A stretch of DNA of 64,000 nucleotides from Panagrolaimus kolymaensis (Eukaryota; Nematoda; Chromadorea; Rhabditida; Panagrolaimidae): positions 1,426,001-1,490,000 of the forward strand of contig JAJQJQ010000031.1 in NCBI GenBank assembly GCA_028622995.1, written 5' to 3'. A model generated the notes under the pieces. That model was not told where the DNA came from, ran no database searches, and saw nothing but the letters and a program-made list of their open reading frames with translations. Shown piece after piece: positions 48,188-59,000 of the stretch (position 1 is its first letter; each line of letters begins with the position of its first letter). The position numbers were made by a program, and so were the translations under genes.

Positions 48188-48340
48188 GGCTGAGCGACAT
48201 CAACATTTTAAAAATCGACATCGACGTGCGAAAAATACATAGATATCGTCATTTTTTATGTTGTTATTTGGTAAAATAAGTCGACATCGACATCGACATG
48301 TCAATTTTTCCAAAAAAATGCGTCGACATGTCGACTTTTC
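48188..48340. repeat. CGACAT-motif repeat stretch
   Basis: Repeated CGACATCGACATCGACAT and TGTCGAC units, partly palindromic (CGACATGTCG), lie just upstream of the 522-aa gene's ATG. No matching terminal inverted repeat was found, so it is called only as a repeat. Confidence 0.45.
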
Positions 48341-48410
48341 GAGGTGAAAAAAATGAAATCATTCAAGAATTAAACAAACGAAGTCAACGACGATAATTTT
48401 AGCCATCATC

Positions 48411-48604
48411 ATAATTAGTGTTAAATTACCGACCGAAAAGTCGGTAATTACCGACTTACCGACCGACTTTTTACCGACCGATTTACCGACCGACGACATT
48501 TTTATACCGACAATTTACCGACTTTACCGACCGATAAAATTTTATACCGACATTTTTTCAATTTACCGACTTTCGTGTCGGTCGGTCGGTAATTTAACAC
48601 TAAT
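48411..48604. mobile_element. Short inverted-repeat element packed with TACCGAC units
   Basis: The ends ATTAGTGTTAAATTACCGAC and GTCGGTAATTTAACACTAAT form a perfect inverted repeat (22 bp). Between them TACCGAC or its complement occurs about a dozen times, with TTTTATACCGACA spacers. About 194 bp in all. A MITE-like element is likely. Confidence 0.55.
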
Positions 48605-49349
48605 CATAATCATATAATAAAAATAAAAATATATAAGACGTTTTTAGGAACAAAAATAAATTACAAAAATAGAGAGGAGAAAAAAGTGAAAGCAAGGGCA
48701 TAAGGGAACATTTCTATAAAGCCAGATTATCGTCATAACAAATATTCGAAGAGTTTTAGGGTTTTGGAAATACACCCCAAAATTGATAAAAAGATCTATA
48801 TATATGTCATTTTCCATAATATCGTTCATGATTTTGTTCGCTTTTATAAGTTTTTTCACCCATTTTTACCCTAAGAACAACAAATCCTTAACAATCCTTA
48901 AAAATTAAAAAAATAATAGAAAAAGCCAAAAATAGTTAACTATGTCCAAAGTTAAAAAATCAACAGCTAAAGGCGTTTTCGTACCGTAATGTATATACAC
49001 ACATATCAATGACACTAAAAAAGCTTGATTCAAAAAATATATTTTCTTCCCCCATTTTTTTTAACGTTCCCGAACTATTTTTTGAAGAGGTGCCAATCCT
49101 TAAAAAATAAAATTCTTTTTTTATCTCTATCATAATTCCCTCTTTTTTTCTTGAATCATTTTCACTATTTTTTTAATACTTTTTTGAGAAAAAATGAAAG
49201 ATAATCTAGAAAAATTTTCTATCTTTAATTTTGACTCAAAATAAAAAAAGTTTAGTTTTATTTCCGTCGTTATCGTCTTCACCATTCTTTTTGCCTATCA
49301 CAACCATCACCTTATTTTGTTGCTTTGTTAGAGTCCCAAAATCAAGAGA

Positions 49350-50256
49350 TTACTCGATTGCTTTTCCAGCGTGATTAAAAAAGCTTACTTTAACATTTTT
49401 TTCTTTCATGATTTGGATGTAATCTTTCCATAAAACTTTATTTCTATAGTTTTCAGTTAACACGCTTTCAATGGTTTGAATAGAAAATTTTTCTCCCCCA
49501 AACTTGAACAAGTTTTCCATCCATTGTCTTGGACTATTTTTGTAATTTTCAAAATTGCATTCATTTACATGTAAAACAGCTTCTTTATACTTAAATTTAA
49601 TTTCCTCAGGCAATGGACTATCTAAAATAAAAACTTTAGAATAAAGGCTTTCGTTAAAAAAGGTTTGCGATCTTGTATTAAAAAAGTAAATTTTGGCTAA
49701 TCTTACCAGATAATTGATTAAAATCCGAATAAATCAATTTTAAATGTTTTAATGGAAGTGTCAACATAAATTGCAATGAGCATGGTATTCTTTCACCTTC
49801 TTGGAAAACAACATAATGATTCATATCATAACAATAGAGAAAGGGCATTTCAGAAAAATCAGAAAAGGTTATATCTTTTAAAAAAGGCATTTCACATAAA
49901 TAAAGATTTTTGTAATAAAAATGAGAGAAACATTGGTTAAAAAAATTTAAAGCATTTGTTTTTTCATGTTTTTCAAGTCGACTAAAAAATAAAAGTTTAT
50001 TTTTTTCATTCAAAAACCAACAAAAAAAGGTTTACTTGGCTTGCAATCTTCATAAATCCGGAATCACTGTATATTTTTCAGTTAATTTGTCAAAAATTTT
50101 GTCTCGTTCCTCTTCATCATTCTTATTGTAATATTCTCTTACAAATTCTTTCAAACCATTTAAATATGTTTTATCAAAATAATTTAAAGGAGCTTCGTCA
50201 CAAAAATAAAGATCTTCAGTTTCTCCGTAAATAATCTCATCAGGAAAAATAAACGT
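49350..50256 (-). pseudogene. Pseudogene of the 37.2-kb unknown family
   Basis: Exons 50256-50036, 49981-49707 and 49621-49350 align along their length with the gene at 37230-38194, with splice sites kept. The start codon is ACG (50256-50254) where the intact gene has ATG, and the Trp codon of PDLWRLQ is TGA (50052-50050). The last exon remains open and well conserved (WMENLFKFGGEKFSIQTIES). Inverted relative to its partner, so it arose by an inverted or dispersed duplication. Unless translation starts in exon 2, it makes no full product. Confidence 0.65.
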
Positions 50257-50719
50257 ATTTTTTTAAAACAATTTCGACATAGAAAAAAATATAAATAAGT
50301 AATTAAAATAGAAAATGAAAAATTAAAGAAGCGCAAAGCTTTAGTAATAACCAGAGCTGTCGATTATCGATTAATCGAGTCACAAAAATATTATTTTTTG
50401 GTCATTTCATCCTTATTTTTTGCCTTATTTGCATGGGAGAAATGGAAAAATGCTCATTTTGTGTTAATTTTAATTATTTTTAACCTTTTTTCGCAATTTT
50501 TTCGACAATCACACACTTTCCATTCTCGATATTTACGAAAATACTTTTCCCTTTTATAAATTACTAATTCTTATGTTTTTGAGATTTTAGAATTCAAATT
50601 AGCGCAGTTATTAAAATATAAATTTACATATTATTTGTAAACATATGGGTACTTATAAAATAATTTAAAATGAGTGACATGGAAAACAATTAAAATCCTC
50701 TTTGTTATGCAAAACAATG
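50257..50719. other. Intergenic
   Basis: AT-rich with no recognised feature; contains the left flank of the glycosyltransferase fragment. Confidence 0.35.
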
Positions 50720-50990
50720 TTTTACAAGCTTTGGATAATCATATTCTCCTGCTGAACTTGAAACAAACAAATTTGTAACTCCACAAACTTTGGAAAATTT
50801 TAAAAATTTGCGTAAATTTGTTGATACTGAAATTCTTTTTGATTCAAAAAAATTTAATTATCAAAGTGCTTTAAAATATTCAGCCAAAGGGGAATTTTCA
50901 AATTTTGATTATGAAAATTGGGATGAATGGGAAAAAAATTCATCCATTTGCAAAGTTTTAAAAAAAAAATTTGCATTTTTTGATAAATAA
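50720..50990 (+). pseudogene. Truncated tandem copy of GT14 glycosyltransferase exon 1
   Basis: Encodes YSPAELETNKF, ENFKNLRKFVDTEILFDS, and ENWDEWEKNSSICKVLKKKF, matching 51313-51555 of the next gene closely. The match ends with a TAA directly after FDK, where the intact gene goes on with PLSVEEAEY. An in-frame TAA near its left end also breaks it. A partial tandem duplicate. Confidence 0.65.
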
Positions 50991-51264
50991 AAATAAATAA
51001 AATTTAATAAAACCTAAAAGAATTATTTTTTAAGAAAAAAAACGTCTTTAGCTAAATAAAATTTTGGGGTTAAAAATTAAAGAAATGTGGATGCCAAAAA
51101 AAAAATTGAATATTTTATTTTTTAGTTTTCAAATTTCGGACATAAATTAGAAGACGATGGAAATAGTCTATAATCAATTGCAAATGTTTGGTTGAAAAGT
51201 GACTTCAAGTTAGTTTCGATTTTTATATTAAACTAAAAATATGAATAAAAAATAAATTTTTTAA

Positions 51265-52871
51265 ATGTTTTTTAGTTACACTTTTAATTCAACTACAAAA
51301 TTAAATCCATATTCTCCAGCCGAACTTGAAACATATAAATTTAAAATTCCACAAACTTTGGAAAATTTAAAAAATTATCGGAAATTTATTAATTCTGAAA
51401 TTCTTTTTGATTCCAATAATTCCAAATATGAAAGCGCTTTAAAAAATTCAGCCAAATGGGAATTTTCAAGTTTTGATTATGAAAATTGGGATGAATGGGA
51501 TAAAAATTCAACCATTTGCAAAGTTTTAAAAAAAAAATTTGCATTTTTTGATAAACCTTTGAGCGTTGAAGAAGCTGAATATTCATTGGCTTATGGATTT
51601 CTCATTTATAAAGATTTGGAACAAATTTTATATGTTTTATCTGCATTTTATCATCCTCAAAATGCTTATTGCATTGCAATCGATGATAAAGCATCAAAAA
51701 ATTATAAACTTCGAATGCAACAAGTTTCTAAATGTTTTCCAAATGTTCATGTTTATGTAAGTTTTTTTATTTTGAAGGTTAAAAATTAATACTTCGGTTT
51801 TTGAAGAAAAATTTTTTTTCGCGCAAAAACCCCCAAAGAAATTGTTCAACTTTTTTATGTCTTTGAAAAAGAACATTTTTTTTTGTCTAAAACATTACCA
51901 AAAAAAATTGTTTCAGCGAACTAAAGAAAAAGTTGAATGGGGTGGCCGCCAAATTCCTGTGGCAGTTCTTTCATGCCTTCAAAAATTAACTGATTCCAAT
52001 CATCCATGGAAATATTTTCAATATCTCACTGGATTTGATTTGCCTCTTAAAACTAATTTAGAAATGGTTAGAATTTTTAAAGCTCTTAAAGGAACTTTTC
52101 ATGCTACTGTTCAAGAATTACCAAAAAATTGATATTCCATTACTGTAAGTTTTATATTAAAAAATTAGTAAAACTAAGATTTTTTTTAAATAATTTTTTT
52201 AAGGTTGGAGCCAAGACACCTTTACCTTTATGGAAATCATCACTTTCTGCAACATTTTCACGAGAATCAGCAAAGATTATAGTTACAAATCGATTGGTAT
52301 TCGCCCTTCTCGCATATTTATATAATGGAAATGCTTCAGTTTCGGATGAAAGTATTTGGGCTACAGTTGCTGGAAATCCAAATTGTAAGTCTTTTTAAAA
52401 AAACTTTCACTTTTGAAAATTTTAATTTTAGTTTTATAACTTAATTTTTTAGATATAAAAATGCCCGGCGGTTTTAATGCAAAAGAATTTCTTGAAAAAA
52501 TAGAAGCCCAATCAAAAAATCACATTTATCACATCAATGAATCTCAACCATTTCCATTGGATGAATATTATATTTCTCGATATCAAGTTTGGGGAGGTGG
52601 CAAATGTAAAGGAAAATGGGTGAATAGTTCATGCGTATTTGGAATTCGCGATTTGCCCGATTTAATTATCAGACCCGAACTCGTTGCCCATAAATTTTAT
52701 CTCAATGACGATGATACAGCTGCAGCATTTTTTTGTTTATATGAAAACATTCGACTTCGAACATTGGATTTTAAAAATCAAAAAGCTTTTGATGCTTCTT
52801 ATTATTCCCTTCTTCCACAAGTTCAACTTTCTATGGGAAAATCAATCAATGAAGTAAAATTTTATTTTTAA
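51265..52871 (+). pseudogene. GT14 (core-2/I-branching, GLY-1-like) glycosyltransferase with an in-frame stop
   Basis: Exons 51265-51756, 51917-52144, 52204-52384 and 52453-52871 have good splice sites and constant frame (440 codons). Domain signs: AYCIAIDDKASKNY, VEWGGRQIPVAVLSCL, WKYFQYLTGFDLPLKTN, PLPLWKSSLSATFSRESA, DESIWATVAGNPN, VFGIRDLPDL. This is the GT14 family that adds branching GlcNAc (or core sugars) to O-glycans in the Golgi. A TGA at 52130-52132 interrupts the coding between ELPKN and YSIT, where family members often have a basic residue; CGA to TGA would explain it. The usual N-terminal membrane anchor was not found upstream, and the ATG used lies inside an acceptor-like tract. 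It is a recent pseudogene, needs stop readthrough, or the stop is an assembly error. Confidence 0.65.
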
Positions 52872-53083
52872 ATTTATTTTTCTTTAGTAAAAATTGATAA
52901 TTTAAATTTTTTTGTTGCTTTGTTGTGATAAAAAATAATTATTTTTTAGTAATAAATTTATTAAAAATAATAATCACAGATAATAACGGACAAAAACAAA
53001 TAATTTCAAAATAATATTTTACAATCTTCACACATTTTTAATAAATTTACAAAAGTTATTACTTTCATATTTTTTGACTCATT

Positions 53084-56000
53084 TTAATCCTCATCATTTT
53101 CATAATCATATTGTCGAATAGTCTTTGGTCTAAGTTCTGGTAAAATCAAATGCCTTAGTTCTGAAATTTATTTTAAGTTATTAAAGTAAAAAAAAAGTTT
53201 AAAATAATCTTACGTGTATTGTAATTAATTTTCACCATCTCAATCATTGCGCGATTTTCATTTATGGTCCACAAAGCATCTCCGATATTCTGAAAAGAAA
53301 AAAAATTTATATTAATTAATTAATTTTCACATGAGACTTTTTTAAAAACAACGAAAAAGTTTTCTGTAGGTTTAATATTAGTTAAATCTCAAACGCAAAA
53401 TTATTTTCTAATTTATTTTTCGAAAAACATACCCTCCAATAAAAAGCAGTATATTGTAAAATTGTTACGCCTGGAGGAATAATATTGGCATAAGTGCGAG
53501 GTCCAATGAAATTCGGACGCGTTTCATCAAGCAGAAAATATCGAAGGCTAAATGGTTGAACAACGTCATTGGCATCAGCTGCAAGCTCATCATTGAGTTC
53601 AAAATATTCCGGATTAAATATTGCGTCAGGATTATAGCCTTCGCGTAAAATATCAAAAATGTTATGTTGAAACTCTTGATTATAGGCGACATTTACCCAA
53701 GGGTCATTACTTCGATTTGCTGCTTGATTTAGATTTGCAAAATAGGCTCCATTGTTATTATTGTTAATTTGATTAACGCCAGTAAAATTTGCTTCAAGAT
53801 CGCGATTTTGATATGCAACATTGGCTTCAGGGTTGTTATTATTTTGGCTGGCTTGGTTTTCATCTAAAATTTAGGAAGTAAAGATTTTTTCTGCCAAAAC
53901 CCAAATCTAAATTTAATGTGTTAATTTTTTTAGACCTTTACCTACCTTGGATAATATCAGCAAAAGTAATGCTTTTACAAACAGCATCAATAAAATCATA
54001 AACCTCTTGTTGCTTTTCTTTGGTCAATAATGGATCAGCTCGAGAACATGGAGAGAGTAACCAATCTGAGCCAAGATTGGAAGGTTTAATGGCGGCAATA
54101 TGTTGGGGCATTTCAAGAGTAAGCATTGCAACTCCTCGACGGCAGATTTCCTAGAATTTTAATTTTTAGTTTTCTAAATAAAATTTAGAATGTTCTTACT
54201 CGAACAGCTGCATCTGCTTTTCCAAGGCGATCATAATGTGCAATTTCCATCATCCAGTGTTTAAAAAGACTACGGAATTTTTGATGTGGAATTTGAGGCG
54301 CAGCCAAACGAGTTTTAATTAATCCAAGGAATACGTTTCTCACGGCTTCCCAACGTTTCAATCCGGCCGATCTTCCTTTCAAATATTCCAATGTCCATTT
54401 TGCCTTGAGATGCTTTTGCAATTCAAATGGAATAATTCGCTTCATGAGAATTAAATCGTAATTAAATTCGCTGACTACATAGCCCAAAGCACAAATATCA
54501 AATTGCGGAATGTTGTGTGGCCCATCTCTTTCAATGAATTGCTCGAATTCCCGAGGGAATTGAACTATTGAACCTTTGTGTTGAGCTTCCTTAAAAAAAT
54601 GCAAATTAAATCCATTAAAATTTTAGCAAAGTCAGCGGCTTTTAATTTTCAATAAAAAAAATTTTTGAAAGGTACTTTAAAAAATTAAACAAGTTTAAAT
54701 TTTTGGGATCATTTTGGACAAATTATAATAAATAAAAATTTGGATATCACAAAAAGTATTAAGAAAAATTGTTTTTTTATAGAAGAGTCAAACCAAAAAA
54801 AAGTAAAAATAAAATAGAAAAACATACCCTTTCCTCTTTTTCAATTTTCCATTGTTCTGCACAACAAATTCTAATGATTTCATCCCGAGTTTGAAGTGTG
54901 ATGGGATTGTATCGAGGTGCAAAAATTCTACAAAATTGTTTAAGGCATTGAGGTGGGAAAGTAATTAAATTTTCAATTAATCCATCCATGTCCTAAATTT
55001 TATAGTTTTATTAAATTTCTTTAAAAAAAATATATAAATTAAATTTACCTCAGCCGTTGCAATTTGTCCCTGAATAAAGGAAACAATTCCATGAATACCA
55101 CTGAGTAATGTGCAAATTATGGTCGCATTTAATGTCAAACTTTCATTACTGTAGATGCTACCGAGCCAAGATAATGCGAAGAAAAGTGGGCGCAAAACAG
55201 GCAATAACCATTTAACACTAAATTCCACTGTGTAAAGCTCCCTTCCGAATGCGTATGGAGAAGTTCGCATGGTATATTCTCTTCTTCTCATTGCATATTG
55301 AGGCCGGTTCCTAAAAAATTTGGTTTTAAATTAATCTTTGCACCTTTGGATCCAAAAATATACTATTTTAAAAAGAGAATTTCTTGCTGGATAGAAATTT
55401 GAATTTTTAGTTTTATATAAATAAATATAAACTTACAAATTTAAGCGCGCAAGAATTCCAAAAAAGCACGCAAAGCCAGTATAAATTCCAATTAATAATG
55501 CATACAACAAAGCGCCATTATTAAGTGAATATTCTGAATCACCAAAATTTACTGTTCCCAGGCACGAGCGATAAGAAATCATGGAAGAAGCATTTGTGCA
55601 AATAATGTAAGCCGGAATAGCCGTTAAAATAATTATCCAAAAATGGAATTTCTATAATTTTTTTAATATTAATGATTTTTTGTTAATAAAAAGTGCTTTA
55701 TAAAACTTACAAAAGAGCTAATAGAATTGTTCCGATTTGTCCGTTGTCCAATAAATAAATTGCTCCAGCTGGCGGTAATAATATTATAACTAATAAAACT
55801 TTCAATCATCATTATGCTCAAAGCCATGAAGAAAAACACAGCGGCTCCAGAAAAATAGAGTTGACACTGGAACATGTGCAAAGGAATGGCGGAGGTAGGT
55901 GTAGGAAAAGTTAATTTACAAAAATTAACAAAAACCATTGCGGCGCCAATTAAATTTCGACATGCTTCGATGGGAATCTAAAAAAAAAGAGTAAAGAAAT

Positions 56001-59000
56001 TATTTTAAATAAAATATAAAAAAATATTTAATTTAAGCGGGTTTCAAAACGAATATTAATAAAAAATTACTTACACTATCAGCAAATGATCCAGGAGCTG
56101 ATGGAATGTATATGAGTAAAAGATATCCAATAATTTGGGATAAAGTTATTCCTTTGTCTGGATATTGGTACATTGCGGCATAGTCACTGTCGTATAATTG
56201 ATTTTCACAAAATTCTCCATAAAAGTCTGATGTGCAATAACATGAGCAAGAATTTAATTTGTTTACAACTTTGCCTTCATTCAAACACCCGGTATTTGCG
56301 CAGGGATCAATCATTTGGCTACAATCTGAACCTGTGTAAGTGTTTTCACAAATACATGTGGCATTTCCGTTTAATTCATTACATGAATAACTATGTTCAG
56401 AACATTCAATGCATGATTTAATAATTTGTGGAGTAAGTGTGGTTGCCTTTTGAGGTTCAGAAATTTCTGTTGTTGTATTTACTTGTGCTAGAAAAAATTA
56501 TTTTTTGAAATATTTTTTAAAGAACATATCGAAATTTTTTATTTACCTTGAATTTTGCTGCACTTTGTTAAACTGGAGTCAGGAACGAAGAATCCCTTGC
56601 GGTTACATTGGATTTTAACAGGTTTAATTGTAGTGCTAGCGTTGCAAAAAATTGTGAGAGTTGTGCCAGTTGGAACCACAATTTGGGTATTGTCGGCAAC
56701 TCCAAAATATTTTGCACTTGGAGAGGCCATGTATTGATTAAGGTCGCAATTGTATGGTTTACAATATTCTATAATATTTATAAAATTTTAGTAAAAAACA
56801 TTCATTTGATCTTTTAAAAATATATGAAACTTACTTCCAATTCGACAAATGGAAGAAAACTTTAAAGATGGTTCCGAATCATAATATTCTATAATGGATT
56901 TATTTTCAACGCCCAAATTATTCAAATCAATTGCTTGGAGTTTGTGAGAAATCATAAATTCTTTAGTCCAAACGGTATTAGTCAAAATAATATTATTGTT
57001 ATTTTTGGAATTCATTCTAAAAATTTAATAACTTTAATAAATTTCGTTAAAATATAAATTAAAAAGTAACAAACCTTAATTCATTAAATAATTCTATATT
57101 TTTAGCGAATTCAAAATCATTTAATGAAACAATAACCGAACCATTTCCAAGTTTGAAGCATTCTTCTTCAAAATCCGTATAATTAAATCCATTGGAAGTG
57201 AGAGCTTCCATCCATTTATAACAGGCTTGGGAACCTTCGGAAAACCCAACAGGACAAGGTTTTTCACATAATTCATTTTCTGCAGGAATGACAGAATCGG
57301 AACTGGTAATGGAAGTGGACGTAGAAGCAGAGGAAACTGTTATTGATGATGCGGAAGTCAAGCTACTTGAATCAGATGCTGTAAATGTTGAAATGGAAGG
57401 TGTATTAGCTTCCGATGATGCATAAGTAGCAGCTTTTTGAGTGCCAGTTTTTACATTGTCCAACGCTGCTTCAGTTTCACTTGCGGCTGATTGTATATCC
57501 GATATCGTATTTAATTGTTGTGAAGTTGTTACTGAAGTGGTAAAAGTTTCAAGAGTAGGATCCAAAATTTTTGTGGATGGTTTTGAAAGTGAAGTTGGCT
57601 CAAATGATAAATCTTTAATTGTATTTTGCGTGGCTATTTTATCTTCATCAGAAGTAGTTTGAGTTTTTGTTGCAGTTACGAATTTTGTATTCAAATTAGT
57701 TGACGATAATGGAGAACTTATTTTTGAATTCATCATAGTGAAATTCACAGTTGTTATTTTGGATTCTTTGGTGGAAGGTGATGTCAAAGCATTGGATGGA
57801 GATATCGTAGCTTGTGTAGTAGTTGTTTTAAATATTTCAGTTTTAATTTCCTTTGCTTTAGTATTTGAAACCGTAACCAATTTTTCAGAAGACGCCGAAG
57901 AAGGCGAAAGAGATGTTGGAGCCATTGTTGAAATAATGGTTGATGGTGAATCTCTTTCTTCATCAACAGATGTTCTTTGAGTTTCAGTTTCCATTAATTT
58001 AATATCAGATAAAGTAATAAATGGTTTCGCAGTTGTTACGGGCTTTTTAGTAGTCATCGAGTTTTGGGCCAAAGTAATTTCTGAAGAGAAAGAAACCGAT
58101 TTTGAAAATATCGTTGTCGCTTCTTCAGTGTTATCAACATCAGTTTCTTGAGTTTTATCAACAAAGGAGTTTGTATTTGGTGTGTCTGTATTTAATGTTG
58201 GTGACATGGCAGGAGAAACTGTAGAAGTAATATGTGGCGCAGCAGTATTATGAATTGTTGTCAATATTTGCGATGAAGCTTTGTCGGAATCAACAAAATT
58301 TTTAGATGTCCCAAGTTTAGTCGAAGTTTGTGAAAATAAATCATTTGTGCTTTTTTGGGTTATGATATCTGTTGCTTCACTTTGAACATGCGAAGCTGCA
58401 CTTTGAGATTCACTCAATGAGGAAGTCGGCATCATGGAAAAATCAAAGCTTTGAGAATGTTTGATTCCAGAAAGCGATGAAGGAATATTTGAATTAGTCA
58501 CTTCTTTTAGAGTTGCATCTTTAGAACTTCTTGTTGCAATTTGATCAACAGTTTGGAGTCCAGAAGAAATCACAGGTGAAGGACTCGCAGTAACTGGCTC
58601 GATGGTTATTTTATCGGAAGCCGTTGTTGTAAAATCATAAACTTGAATATCTGTCACGGACGAAGCAACAGTTGTTTGTTGTTGTGAAAATGTTTTAATT
58701 TCCTCAGATTTTTGAGAAGGGTTTGCAGATTTCAAAGTGCTTGATTGACTGAGAGGGTTTAAAATCGTTCCAAAAATAATTTCAATTTTACTTGTTTCCG
58801 TATCAGGTGATTCACTTGTAGATTTTTCAACGGGAGCAGATTCAGTACCAGTATTTTTTAAAATTCGTGAAAAAGTGACTGAACTTGCAACGCCACTGTC
58901 AAAGCTTTGTGTAATTGATTCAATACTTTTGGAACTTTGGGATGTTAACAAGCTTTGAGTGGAATATATGCTTTCTTGACTTTCAAAATTAGTTGCATCT

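Larger units (their letters stand above)
48134..49349. other. Intergenic with two motif-rich elements
   Basis: Holds a CGACAT-motif stretch (48188-48340) and the TACCGAC element (48411-48604). The rest is AT-rich with no frame of note. Confidence 0.4.
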
